NCBI RefSeq assembly: GCF_009602705.1
Contig: NZ_VSWH01000001.1
Location: 4,327,001 to 4,391,000 of the forward strand
Length of the DNA stretch: 64,000 nt
Source of the DNA: Chryseobacterium vaccae
GTDB lineage: Bacteria > Bacteroidota > Bacteroidia > Flavobacteriales > Weeksellaceae
Direction of reading: 5' to 3'
Positions 1 to 9,053 of this stretch are shown piece after piece; the stretch's first letter is position 1; each line of letters begins with the position of its first letter. The notes beneath the pieces were generated by a model. That model ran no database searches and was not told the DNA's origin. It was given only the letters and a program-made list of their open reading frames with translations. The position numbers and the translations under genes were made by a program.

Positions 1-675
1 TTCTTTAATTTCAGGAATAGTAACAGTCCGGAACCAGTCATTTACTTTCTTTAACGTTTCATAAATGATTTTGGAGACTTCTTTTCTGTCTTCATGGAGT
101 CTTTGGTTTCTTGAACTTAATGCCAGTCCGTTCTCTGCTCTGTAAATGGGAACGCCTTTTATTTTTACAGGAAGCTGTTTTTTCTCAACCATTTTTTTGA
201 TAATGGCCAGCTGCTGGAAATCTTTTTCCCCAAAATAAGCAGTATCAGGCTTTACCTGTCTGAATAATTCTTCTACTACAGTTCCTACACCGTCAAAATG
301 TCCCGGTCTTGATTTTCCTTCCATTTCATTTTCCAGTCCATCAAAATCATAATGAAGACTTTCTGTTTTCTCAGGATAAATATCCGTAACTTCCGGAATG
401 TACACTGCATCTACCAGCCCGGAGTTTTCCAGAATTAAAATATCCCTATTAACGTCTCTTGGATATTTTTCAAGATCTTCAGCATTGTTAAATTGAGTGG
501 GATTTACAAAAATTGAAGAAACAACCAGGTCATTTTCTTTTCTGGCTTCTTCATATAAGGAAAGATGGCCTTTATGAAGCGCTCCCATAGTAGGGGCGAA
601 GCCTATCCGTTTTCCCATTTCTTTCTGTCTTTCAATGAAATCCTGAAGGGTTTTCCTGTTCTTTATAACTTCCAT
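1..675 (-). CDS. panC: pantothenate synthetase PanC (3' end cut by window edge)
   Basis: PanC joins pantoate and beta-alanine, using ATP, in the cytoplasmic pantothenate/coenzyme A pathway. The reverse strand reads from the ATG at 675 for exactly 225 codons to base 1, so the last part of the usual ~280-residue protein lies outside the window. The N-terminus has the nucleotidyl-transferase HxGH motif (MGALHKGH), followed by SIFVNPTQF, the PGHFDGVGTVV motif and the KMSKS-equivalent ALSSRNQRL. It diverges from the glycogen-synthase-like gene. Adjacent panC and short glgA genes are usual in Bacteroidota. Identity is clear; only the C-terminus is unseen. Confidence 0.95.
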   Translation of the reverse strand, partial: MEVIKNRKTLQDFIERQKEMGKRIGFAPTMGALHKGHLSLYEEARKENDLVVSSIFVNPTQFNNAEDLEKYPRDVNRDILILENSGLVDAVYIPEVTDIYPEKTESLHYDFDGLENEMEGKSRPGHFDGVGTVVEELFRQVKPDTAYFGEKDFQQLAIIKKMVEKKQLPVKIKGVPIYRAENGLALSSRNQRLHEDRKEVSKIIYETLKKVNDWFRTVTIPEIKE

Positions 676-695
676 AGTTTATTTTAATACTATTT

Positions 696-703
696 CAAAA
701 ATA
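696..703 (-). promoter_or_regulatory. putative panC -7 element
   Basis: On the minus strand this reads TATTTTTG, matching the Bacteroidota -7 consensus TAnnTTTG, 20 bases before the panC start codon. No good TTG -33 element is seen at the usual 17-23 base spacing. Confidence 0.4.
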
Positions 704-799
704 CTAAAAATATCACAAAATAATATGTGTTTTTAATAATTTGGAAAAGGGAATTATCGTAAAAAAATGTTAATTAAAATAATGTTGGATGTTTTTTTG

Positions 800-807
800 T
801 AATTTTG
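800..807 (+). promoter_or_regulatory. putative -7 element for the glgA-DUF4270-glmS operon
   Basis: TAATTTTG matches TAnnTTTG and lies 38 bases before the ATG at 846, giving an expected leader of about 30 bases. A -33 TTG at the right spacing is not obvious. Together with the divergent panC element it accounts for the 170-base intergenic region. Confidence 0.45.
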
Positions 808-845
808 CACATTAAAGCATTTTTACAAAAAATAGATAGAAGTTT

Positions 846-1616
846 ATGCCGAATCAAAAAATACTGTACATTACTACAGAGATGTATCCATATCAGGAAG
901 ATACAAATATGGCTGCAGTGGTTAATAAAATGGCACTTAAGATGCACAATGAAGGCAATGATGTAAGAGTTTTTATGCCAAGATTTGGACAAATAAGTGA
1001 GAGGAAATTCCAACTTCATGAGGTGATCCGCCTTTCAGGAATGAATATTATTATCAATGACCTGGATCAGCCCTTAATTATTAAAGTAGCATCTCTTCCG
1101 GGAGAAAGACTTCAGGTCTACTTTATCGATAATGAAGAATACTTCAAAAGAAAACAATATTATTTCGATGATGAAGGGACTCCCTTTGAGGATAATGACG
1201 AAAGAGCTATTTTCTTTGCCAGAGGAGTTATTGAAACCATTAAGAAACTGAACTGGGTTCCGGATGTAATTCATCTGAACGGATGGATGTCTTCTTTTGT
1301 TCCAATTTATCTTAAAACCTATTACGAATCCGATACTTATTTTAAAGACGCCAAAATTGTGCTTTCCTTGTACAATGAGAAAGATGCCGCTTTGGATAAG
1401 AATATCGCTGAAAAACTGACATTCGATAATATTTCCGGGCTAAAAGCGTTAGATAACCCAACGATAAAAAGCTTTGTTATCGAAAGTATGAACTATGTAA
1501 ATATGGTAGTGAAAGGAGATGAGTTTCTTGATGAAGATCTTGATCAAGGTTTTAATGAAACAACAACTCCAAAATCAGAATACGTAGACGTAGATTCTAT
1601 AAACCAACTTTATTAA
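846..1616 (+). CDS. short glycogen/starch synthase-like protein (GT5 N-terminal domain only)
   Basis: The 256-residue product resembles the first half of GT5 glycogen/starch synthases: the start KILYITTEMYPY, the VFMPRFG loop and the DVIHLNGWMSSF segment (about residues 137-150) all match the ADP-glucose-side domain. Full enzymes are about 470 residues with a second Rossmann domain; here the protein ends after an acidic tail, so the acceptor/donor cleft would be incomplete. Flavobacteriia commonly carry this short form beside panC, so it is probably a normal family member and not a broken gene. Whether it makes glycogen is unknown. It is followed 13 bases later by the DUF4270 gene in an apparent operon. 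Confidence 0.75.
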   Translation: MPNQKILYITTEMYPYQEDTNMAAVVNKMALKMHNEGNDVRVFMPRFGQISERKFQLHEVIRLSGMNIIINDLDQPLIIKVASLPGERLQVYFIDNEEYFKRKQYYFDDEGTPFEDNDERAIFFARGVIETIKKLNWVPDVIHLNGWMSSFVPIYLKTYYESDTYFKDAKIVLSLYNEKDAALDKNIAEKLTFDNISGLKALDNPTIKSFVIESMNYVNMVVKGDEFLDEDLDQGFNETTTPKSEYVDVDSINQLY

Positions 1617-1629
1617 AAACACTTTTTTA

Positions 1630-3225
1630 ATGACTCATACTGTTAAAAGGACTTTCGCCATGCTTTTACTGGCGTTTTTCGGGAGTGCACTTCTTTATAA
1701 TTGTGAACCGGACGCAGATTCGCTTGGAGAACAGTTATTTATTAAAGATGCCACGGAAGGAAATGAAAAATCATACCCCGTTATTGCTTACAATATAGAT
1801 AATAAAGATAGTTTAAGTAGCGATGCCTCAAGACTTATCAACCAGATTAATACCAATGGAGTATCTCCATCTACTGCTGTTTTAGGAGCTTTTTCCGAAG
1901 GCCAGTTCGGGATGCAGAAAGCTTCTTTTGTTTCCCAGCTTAGATTAACCCAATACGACTTTGACTTCGGTAAAGCACCAAAAGTAGACTCTGTTGTATT
2001 AGTAATAAGGCCGGCAAATGAAACACAATATAAAAAGGACTCTGTAGATGCAAGACCAGCAGCAGATATAGATTTCCTAGTTGGAAGTGAGACTGTAAAG
2101 GCTTCCATTGAAAAGAAATTCTATCCGGTTGTAAAATTCGGAAGAGGTAAAATAGGAAGTACAGACGTATTGTATCATGTAAAAGTACAGGAAGTGACTA
2201 CTTTCTTAGATGCTAATAATGTTGCTTTACAAAAATCCAATGCTGCTATAAGTACCGGAGATTTGTTAGGAAGTACAACATTTAATGGAAATTATAGTGA
2301 AGTAACTGTATCTAAAAAGTCAGATAATACCAACATATTTTTAGGAGGTGTCGGGATGAGAATTCCTTTGGATAAAAATATTTTCCAGACCAAAATCCTG
2401 GATAAAAATAAAAAACCTGAACTTCTGAACGCAGCTAACTTCGTTAGATATTTTAAAGGGCTTAGAATCTCTGTGGATGAAACCAATGGATATCTTTTCC
2501 AGTTTTCTCCTGAAAACACAGAGGTAATCATGTATTACAGCAATGAAACCACATCCGGTGGTACTACAACAAGAGCACAGCAGACGCCATTTAAATTTAC
2601 TCTTGGAGGAGCACGCCTTGGTCACTATGAATATGACAGATCTGGTAGTGCCTGGGAAACCGCAAAAACGGCTATCAACACACAGGATGGTGATCAAAAA
2701 CTTTTCCTTCAGGGAATGGGAGGTCCTTCCATTGCTGTTAAAATTCCTGACGCTAAAATTGATGAACTGAGAACTTTATATCAAAAAGACAAAGCAGCCA
2801 TCATTAATGCAAGAATCAGAATTTATACAGACCCTACAGACTGGGCTAACAATTATACAAAGCCACAAAATCTGACGTTGGTGACTGCTAAACCACAATC
2901 TTCAACATCATCACTGCTTATCCCTGACGGATATACTTCAGATCTTACTGCATTTGGATTGTTTAAAGGTTACGATTTAGATAAAAACCCAGCTTATTAT
3001 GAGTTTTATGTAACCAAAACATTGAAAGATATTGTTGAGAAAAATACCGAAAATAAAATGCTGATGATTAATCCTGGAAATTTTATAAAAGATACAGAAA
3101 GTGTATTAGCCGGATTTAAATTTACCACAAAAGCATTTGCGATGGACAGAGCCGTATTTGTAGGTACAGTAGCGAATAATCCAAATAGCATTCAGTTAAA
3201 AGTAACTTACGGTACAAAAAAATAA
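1630..3225 (+). CDS. DUF4270 family lipoprotein
   Basis: A 531-residue exported protein. The N-terminus (TFAMLLLAFFGSALLYNC) is a signal peptide with a Bacteroidota lipobox ending in Cys26, so it is probably anchored in the outer membrane. The body, rich in beta strand and asparagine, matches the DUF4270 family as I know it: an early DSVVLVIRP-type strand and a C-terminal VKVTYG-like strand, here LKVTYGTKK. The function of the family is not established. It lies between the short glgA and glmS (24 bases to glmS), a gene order I associate with Flavobacteriia, which suggests co-transcription but not a shared pathway. Confidence 0.8.
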   Translation: MTHTVKRTFAMLLLAFFGSALLYNCEPDADSLGEQLFIKDATEGNEKSYPVIAYNIDNKDSLSSDASRLINQINTNGVSPSTAVLGAFSEGQFGMQKASFVSQLRLTQYDFDFGKAPKVDSVVLVIRPANETQYKKDSVDARPAADIDFLVGSETVKASIEKKFYPVVKFGRGKIGSTDVLYHVKVQEVTTFLDANNVALQKSNAAISTGDLLGSTTFNGNYSEVTVSKKSDNTNIFLGGVGMRIPLDKNIFQTKILDKNKKPELLNAANFVRYFKGLRISVDETNGYLFQFSPENTEVIMYYSNETTSGGTTTRAQQTPFKFTLGGARLGHYEYDRSGSAWETAKTAINTQDGDQKLFLQGMGGPSIAVKIPDAKIDELRTLYQKDKAAIINARIRIYTDPTDWANNYTKPQNLTLVTAKPQSSTSSLLIPDGYTSDLTAFGLFKGYDLDKNPAYYEFYVTKTLKDIVEKNTENKMLMINPGNFIKDTESVLAGFKFTTKAFAMDRAVFVGTVANNPNSIQLKVTYGTKK

Positions 3226-3249
3226 CACAATAAAAACACTAGAAAAAAT

Positions 3250-5103
3250 ATGTGCGGAATAGTAGGATATACAGGATTTCAGGATGCGTATGATATTGTG
3301 ATCAACGGTCTTAGAAGATTAGAATATAGAGGATATGACAGTGCAGGAATCGTTTTGGAAGATGCAGGAAGAAAATTTGAAGTAGAAAAAACGAAAGGAA
3401 AGGTAGATGATTTAGTTAACATTTCCGCGCAGTTAAAAGGAAAAGCCAAAATAGGAATGGGGCATACCCGTTGGGCAACTCACGGAGTTCCAAGCGACAG
3501 AAATTCCCATCCTCATTTATCAAACAATGGTAAAGTAGCCATCGTTCATAATGGAATCATTGAGAATTATGATACCATTAAAAAAATGCTTACCGAAAAA
3601 GGATTTACCTTTAAATCGGAAACAGATACAGAAGTATTGGTCAATCTTATCCAGTATTTTATGGATCTGAATTCGGATATGGATTTTCCTTCAGCAGTAA
3701 GATTTGCACTGAATGAAGTATACGGAGCCTATGCGATAACCGTAATGCATGAAGATTATCCGGGAGTACTGGTAGTAGGAAGATTAGGCTCTCCATTGGC
3801 TATCGGAATCGGAGACCAGGAGTATTTTATTGCTTCTGATGCTTCTCCTTTTGTAGAATTTACAAAAGAAGCAATCTATCTGGAAGAAGGACATATGGCA
3901 ACGATCTCTTTAGAAAATGGAGTAGACATAAGAACTATTACAGAGAATTCTAAAATTGAGCCGGAAATCCAAAAGCTTAAGTTAAGCTTAGAGCAAATCG
4001 AAAAAGGAGGTTATGAGCACTTTATGCTTAAAGAAATTTTCGAGCAGCCTAAATCTGTACATGATACTATGAGAGGAAGACTTCTTGTAGACGAAGGAAT
4101 CATCAAAATGGCAGGAATCTGGGATCATGTTGAAAAGTTCAAGAATGCCAACAGAATTATCATCATTGCGTGCGGAACTTCATGGCATGCCGGTCTTATC
4201 GGAGAATATCTTATTGAAGAGTACGCAAGAATTCCTGTAGAAGTAGAATATGCTTCAGAATTCAGATATAGAAATCCTATTATTACAGATAAAGACGTTG
4301 TTATTGCGATTTCACAATCGGGAGAAACAGCTGATACCATGGCTGCACTAAAGCTGGCTAAAGAAAAAGGAGCATTTATATATGGTATATGTAACGTAGT
4401 GGATTCATCCATTGCAAGAATTACAGATGCAGGTTCCTATACGCATGCTGGTCCGGAGATCGGAGTGGCATCTACAAAGGCATTCACAGCACAGCTTACC
4501 ATTCTTACCCTAATTGCATTTAAATTAGGAAAACATAACGGAAACCTGGGTAATGCTGAATTTATGAGCTTAATCGCTGAATTGGATGCAGTGCCTAAGA
4601 GAATTGAAGAAGTTTTGAATTCTACTCACGAACTTGTTCAGAATATAGCAAAAGACTTTGTGGAGGCTACCAATTTCCTTTATTTAGGAAGAGGATACAA
4701 CTATCCGGCAGCACTGGAAGGAGCTTTGAAGCTAAAAGAAATCTCTTACATTCATGCAGAAGGATATCCGGCCGCAGAAATGAAGCACGGGCCTATTGCT
4801 TTGATTGATGAAAATATGCCAATCGTTATTATTGCCCCTAAAAAAGGTCATTATGACAAGATCGTAAGCAATGTTCAGGAAATTAAAGCAAGAAAAGGAA
4901 AAATTATTGCTGTTGTGAATAAAGGAGATCAGCAGGTAAGTTCAATGGCGGATTATGTTATTGAAGTTCCTGAGACTTCAGAATGTTTCTCACCAATCGT
5001 TGCATCAGTGCCTTTACAGCTGTTAGCATACTATATAGCAGTGTATAGAGGGGCCAATGTAGACCAGCCGAGAAACCTTGCAAAATCAGTAACCGTGGAA
5101 TAA
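3250..5103 (+). CDS. glmS: glutamine--fructose-6-phosphate aminotransferase (isomerizing)
   Basis: GlmS makes glucosamine-6-phosphate from fructose-6-phosphate and glutamine, the entry step to UDP-GlcNAc for peptidoglycan and lipid A. The 617-residue length is typical. The class II amidotransferase domain starts with the catalytic Cys2 (MCGIVGYTG), with GHTRWATHG and NGIIENY following. Two SIS sugar-isomerase domains occupy roughly residues 295-430 and 465-600 (AISQSGETADT, EGALKLKEISYIHAEGYPA). The end LAKSVTVE is the conserved GlmS C-terminus with the catalytic Lys. Last gene of the glgA operon. No riboswitch or ribozyme is seen upstream. Confidence 0.97.
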   Translation: MCGIVGYTGFQDAYDIVINGLRRLEYRGYDSAGIVLEDAGRKFEVEKTKGKVDDLVNISAQLKGKAKIGMGHTRWATHGVPSDRNSHPHLSNNGKVAIVHNGIIENYDTIKKMLTEKGFTFKSETDTEVLVNLIQYFMDLNSDMDFPSAVRFALNEVYGAYAITVMHEDYPGVLVVGRLGSPLAIGIGDQEYFIASDASPFVEFTKEAIYLEEGHMATISLENGVDIRTITENSKIEPEIQKLKLSLEQIEKGGYEHFMLKEIFEQPKSVHDTMRGRLLVDEGIIKMAGIWDHVEKFKNANRIIIIACGTSWHAGLIGEYLIEEYARIPVEVEYASEFRYRNPIITDKDVVIAISQSGETADTMAALKLAKEKGAFIYGICNVVDSSIARITDAGSYTHAGPEIGVASTKAFTAQLTILTLIAFKLGKHNGNLGNAEFMSLIAELDAVPKRIEEVLNSTHELVQNIAKDFVEATNFLYLGRGYNYPAALEGALKLKEISYIHAEGYPAAEMKHGPIALIDENMPIVIIAPKKGHYDKIVSNVQEIKARKGKIIAVVNKGDQQVSSMADYVIEVPETSECFSPIVASVPLQLLAYYIAVYRGANVDQPRNLAKSVTVE

Positions 5104-5181
5104 AAAATTGTTGTAAATAAAATAAATTTAGATTTCTTCCGTTATTTCAAAAAAAATCTTAAAAGTTTCTTAAAAAAATTA

Positions 5182-5189
5182 TATATTTA
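5182..5189 (+). promoter_or_regulatory. possible -7 element of the gldKLMN operon
   Basis: TATATTTA differs from TAnnTTTG only in the last base and sits 22 bases before the gldK ATG in the 108-base gap after glmS. Weak support. Confidence 0.3.
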
Positions 5190-5211
5190 CGGCTTAATTA
5201 TAAAAATTAAC

Positions 5212-6630
5212 ATGAAAAGGATATTTCTTTTATTATTGTCTGCGTCAGTAGCATCGGTATCTTGTTCAGGTGGTGGCAGCTCTTCAGTTGGGAAGCCTGG
5301 AACAAAAGGAGAATTGATACCAAGAGAAAAAACGAAATCATTTGTTGCGGAAAGACCATACGGAATGGTCGCAATTCCTGCAGGTTCATTTGTTGCTGGT
5401 TTAGCAGAACAGGATCCAACAAATACTCCTGAAAAAGCTTCATTGACTACGGTTACCGTTTCTTCTTTCTTCATGGATGAAGCAGAAACTACCAATGCAG
5501 AGTACAGGGTATTTATCAACTATGTAAGAGATTCTATTGCCAGAACACTACTTGCTGAAGCTGCCGGAGAAGGCGGAGAAGGCGGACGTGGAGGGAGGAG
5601 CATAGGAGATTATGCATATCTTGCTAAAAAAGAGGAAAATTTAACACCTTATCAAGAATATTTAGAAGGCCAGGGAGGAAGAGAAGATGGAAGCTATGAT
5701 GCAAGCAAAAGACTAGACTGGAAAATTCCATTGCATTGGACTACAGGGAAGTATCCTGATGTAGAATATGCGGAAGTTTTAGAATCCATGTATCTGCCTG
5801 CTTCTTCCAGAATCGGAAACGAAAGAATCCTGGATGTAAGTAAACTTAAATATACCTACCAGTGGGGAGATATGGATGCTGCAATTGCTGATAACGAAAG
5901 AGGAGCAAACTACCTGAAGAGTTCAAGCATTGCCATCTATCCTGATACTACAGTGTGGGTAAAAGATTTCCACTTTGCTTATAACGAGCCATTGTTTGAA
6001 CAGTATTTCTGGCACAAAGCTTATAAAAACTATCCTGTAGTAGGTGTTACATGGGATCAGGCTAGAGCTTACTGTAACTTCAGATCTAAGCTGAAAACAG
6101 ATTATAACGAAAGTTTAAAAAGAAAAAAACAGAGACCATTGACATTCCGTCTTCCAACCGAAATCGAATGGGAATATGCTGCAAGAGGTGGAATGCAAAA
6201 TGCTACTTACCCTTGGGGAGGTCCTTATTTAATGGACGACAGAGGTTGCTACCTTGCTAACTTTAAACCTAAGAGAGGTAACTACATGGAGGACGAGAAA
6301 AAAGGTACTTATACATATACAGCTCCAGTTAAGAAATTTAAGAAAAATGGGTTTGGGTTATTTGATATGGCTGGAAACGTTTCTGAATGGACTTCGTCTG
6401 CTTATAACAACTCTTCTTATGGATTCTCTTCTACTTTAAATCCTTCTACGAAAGATAAAATAGATACAAAAAGATCTGTAAGAGGTGGATCTTGGAAAGA
6501 CGTTGGCTACGCGCTGATGACAGGTGCAAGAGATTGGGAAAGAAAAGACTCAGCCAGAAGTTATATCGGATTCAGAACTGTACAGGATATTCCTGAAGCA
6601 GCTGTTAAACCAAGAAGAGTTAACAGATAA
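5212..6630 (+). CDS. gldK: T9SS outer-membrane ring lipoprotein GldK
   Basis: GldK forms the periplasmic ring of the type IX secretion system with GldN, attached to the outer membrane. The 472-residue protein has a lipoprotein signal ending SVSC (Cys18), then a formylglycine-generating-enzyme-like (SUMF1) fold from about residue 45: MVAIPAGSFVAG, FFMDEAETTNAEY, FRLPTEIEWEYAARGG, GLFDMAGNVSEWTSSAY, VRGGSWKD and a final GFRTV. Enzymatic members use cysteines near the C-terminus that are not seen here, as expected for a structural homologue. A glycine-rich stretch (about residues 117-129) interrupts the domain. First gene of gldK-L-M-N. Confidence 0.95.
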   Translation: MKRIFLLLLSASVASVSCSGGGSSSVGKPGTKGELIPREKTKSFVAERPYGMVAIPAGSFVAGLAEQDPTNTPEKASLTTVTVSSFFMDEAETTNAEYRVFINYVRDSIARTLLAEAAGEGGEGGRGGRSIGDYAYLAKKEENLTPYQEYLEGQGGREDGSYDASKRLDWKIPLHWTTGKYPDVEYAEVLESMYLPASSRIGNERILDVSKLKYTYQWGDMDAAIADNERGANYLKSSSIAIYPDTTVWVKDFHFAYNEPLFEQYFWHKAYKNYPVVGVTWDQARAYCNFRSKLKTDYNESLKRKKQRPLTFRLPTEIEWEYAARGGMQNATYPWGGPYLMDDRGCYLANFKPKRGNYMEDEKKGTYTYTAPVKKFKKNGFGLFDMAGNVSEWTSSAYNNSSYGFSSTLNPSTKDKIDTKRSVRGGSWKDVGYALMTGARDWERKDSARSYIGFRTVQDIPEAAVKPRRVNR

Positions 6631-6689
6631 TCAATCAGACAATTATTTTTCAATACAATTTTATTTAACATTAAAAAAACTAACTTAAT

Positions 6690-7385
6690 ATGTTTAAGAC
6701 TAAAGATGCTTGGATGAATTTCTTTTATTCATTCGGGGCTGCAATTGTAATTCTTGGAGCTTGGCTTAAAATTACTCACATTACCTTGGGACCTATTAAC
6801 GGGAATATAGCTCTTACTGTGGGACTTATTACAGAAGCTATTATCTTTATCATTTTCGCATTCGACCCTCCAAAATCTGAAGAGTCTTATGCTTGGGAAA
6901 ATGTATATCCTGAATTATTAGACAAACATGCAAACCCAAATCCACTTCACTCTAATGTATCTACTAAAGTGAATGCACAGCAGCAGTTTGCAGAATTAGA
7001 AAATTCTCTTTCAACGAAATTAGATAAAATGCTTGAAGATGCTAAACTTGATGTTCAGCTATTTGAAAGATTAAGAACAGGTATCGACAAGTTTTCAAGT
7101 TCTGTGGACCAGATCAATCAAACTGTTGATGTATCTGCATCTACTCATAAGTATAATGACCAGCTTAACAAAGCAGCTCAACACATGGAAAGCATGAATG
7201 CTTTATATGCAATGCAGCTTGAAAGTGGGAAAAGACAATCTGAATTTGCTAACAAATATGTAGCAGATATGCAGAAGTCTGCGGAACAGTCTGAGAAATT
7301 CAATCAAGAACTACAAGGTTTAACATCTAATCTGAATAACTTAAATAGAGTTTATGGCGGTATGTTAACTGCTATGAAGTCTTAA
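6690..7385 (+). CDS. gldL: T9SS motor protein GldL
   Basis: GldL is the inner-membrane stator-type component which, with GldM, converts proton flow into the motion that drives T9SS export and gliding. Two N-terminal membrane helices (about residues 10-28 and 38-58) are followed by a long coiled-coil-rich cytoplasmic tail. Residues reported as functional in Flavobacterium johnsoniae GldL are present at the same numbers: Tyr13, Lys27, His30 and Glu49, the last buried in helix 2 (GLITEAIIF). The 231-residue length fits. It follows gldK by 59 bases. Confidence 0.95.
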   Translation: MFKTKDAWMNFFYSFGAAIVILGAWLKITHITLGPINGNIALTVGLITEAIIFIIFAFDPPKSEESYAWENVYPELLDKHANPNPLHSNVSTKVNAQQQFAELENSLSTKLDKMLEDAKLDVQLFERLRTGIDKFSSSVDQINQTVDVSASTHKYNDQLNKAAQHMESMNALYAMQLESGKRQSEFANKYVADMQKSAEQSEKFNQELQGLTSNLNNLNRVYGGMLTAMKS

Positions 7386-7438
7386 TCCTGAACCATTTCT
7401 AAAATTTAACTACTTAATCAAAAAACAAAGAAAAGAGA

Positions 7439-9031
7439 ATGGCACAAGGAAAACAGACCCCTCGTCAGAAGATGATCAACCTGATGTATCTGGTGTTCAT
7501 CGCGATGATGGCCCTCAATATTGATGCAGAAATCATCAGATCATATTATGATTCAACCAGAGCATTGAATGAAACAAGAACATTAACAGAGAAGAAGAAC
7601 GAAAAGATCTTTGAAAGAACGCTGGAAGCTAAAGCTCAGCAGGTTCCGGATACTTACGCTCAACCTTGGGAACAGTATAAAGTACTGAAGGGTAAGATTG
7701 ATGTTTTGGTATCTTCTGCTCAGGGAATCAAAGATGCTCTTAAAAAACAATCAGAGTTCCACGATAAAGATCCTAAAACAGGTAAAGATATTGATGTAAG
7801 TGAAAACTTTGCTGCATTGAACAACAATGAAGCCACTACAGAATATTTCTTTAAAGAAGGTGATGAAAATGCACCTTCAAAAGGAGCTTTAGATTTAAAA
7901 GCTAAAATTGATGATGTAAGAAATTATATTAATTCAACTTTTGGTAATAATGAACAATTAAAAGATTTAGTTGACAGAGCCAACAAATCTCTTATCGCAG
8001 AATATCCTAAAGGAAAATCTCCGAATGATAAGACTTGGTTCCAGAACAAATTTTATCACCAGCCGCTTATTGCTGCAATTTCTAACTTGGAGATCATCCA
8101 AAATGATGCCAGAAATGTACAATCTGATGCATTAGCATTATTACTTCAGGAAAAAGTAGATGCGAGTATCAAATTTACAAGCTATGAAGCTATTGTTTCA
8201 GGTCCGGTAGATATCCAGGCAGGTAAGCAGGCAGAGGTAAAAGTAATGTTGGGTAACTATTCTAACAGTAATAAGATCAGTATTTCTGGTGTTAGCAGAG
8301 TAGAAAACGGAAAAGGTACCATTTCAATTTCAGGTTCTGGACTTGGAGAGCATAAATTAGGAGGTGTAATTACATTAACTGATGCTTCAGGTAAATCTCA
8401 GCCTTTCCCTTGGACCCATACGTATAACGTAATTGCAGGGCCAAGAGAAGTAAAACTTGAAAAAGGACTATTACTTTCTGCGGATAAGATGAATGTAATG
8501 TACAGAGGACTTGAGAATCCTGTTTCAGGATCTATCTTAGGTGCTGATAACTCTAAACTTTCATTATCTGCTCCGGGTGCTGTTGTGAAGAGCACAGGTC
8601 CAGGGAAGTGGGATGTAACTCCTACTACAGGAAATACAGTTAGGTTAACATTATCAGGAGTTGATCCTTATGGTAAGACTGTTTCTCAGGTATTTGAATA
8701 CAGAATTAAAAATATTCCTAGACCTCAGGGACAAATCAGAGGAAAAACGGTTAACTATATGCCTGTAGGTTCTATTCCTAACCAGATTGTATCTGCAGCG
8801 TTGCCAGATTTTGATTTCCCTGTTTCGTTTACAGTAAACAGCTTCATTATCAAAGTTCCTGGAAGAGCAGGTACATTGATCCAAGGAAGTTCACTTCAGG
8901 GTGCAGAAGGTATGCTTAGAAATCTTAGACCAGGCGATGTCGTTCAGATCTATGATATTCAGGCAACAGCTACAGGTCTTGGAAGCCAAAAACTTAAAGA
9001 GATATCACCTGTAATTATTAATGTTCAATAA
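7439..9031 (+). CDS. gldM: T9SS motor/periplasmic shaft protein GldM
   Basis: GldM has one N-terminal membrane helix (about residues 15-33, MINLMYLVFIAMMALNI) that packs with the GldL helices, then four periplasmic domains reaching the GldK/GldN ring. The conserved motor arginine is at position 9 (KQTPRQKM). The 530-residue length and the motif RVENGKG and domain-end KEISPVI fit the family. It lies 53 bases after gldL. The start ATG at 7439 is fixed by the conserved MAQGKQTPRQKM beginning. Confidence 0.95.
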   Translation: MAQGKQTPRQKMINLMYLVFIAMMALNIDAEIIRSYYDSTRALNETRTLTEKKNEKIFERTLEAKAQQVPDTYAQPWEQYKVLKGKIDVLVSSAQGIKDALKKQSEFHDKDPKTGKDIDVSENFAALNNNEATTEYFFKEGDENAPSKGALDLKAKIDDVRNYINSTFGNNEQLKDLVDRANKSLIAEYPKGKSPNDKTWFQNKFYHQPLIAAISNLEIIQNDARNVQSDALALLLQEKVDASIKFTSYEAIVSGPVDIQAGKQAEVKVMLGNYSNSNKISISGVSRVENGKGTISISGSGLGEHKLGGVITLTDASGKSQPFPWTHTYNVIAGPREVKLEKGLLLSADKMNVMYRGLENPVSGSILGADNSKLSLSAPGAVVKSTGPGKWDVTPTTGNTVRLTLSGVDPYGKTVSQVFEYRIKNIPRPQGQIRGKTVNYMPVGSIPNQIVSAALPDFDFPVSFTVNSFIIKVPGRAGTLIQGSSLQGAEGMLRNLRPGDVVQIYDIQATATGLGSQKLKEISPVIINVQ

Positions 9032-9053
9032 GGTTAATTTGTAAAATCATATT

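Noticed and set aside
774..1019. Minus-strand 81-codon frame across the panC/glgA promoter region
   Set aside because: It covers both divergent promoters and the glgA start and has no family features.
3200..3260. glmS-type riboswitch/ribozyme before glmS
   Set aside because: Only 24 bases separate the DUF4270 stop and the glmS start, so there is no room for one.
5563..5601. Glycine-rich insertion in gldK as a sign of frameshift
   Set aside because: The frame continues with clear GldK sequence on both sides; it is a low-complexity loop.
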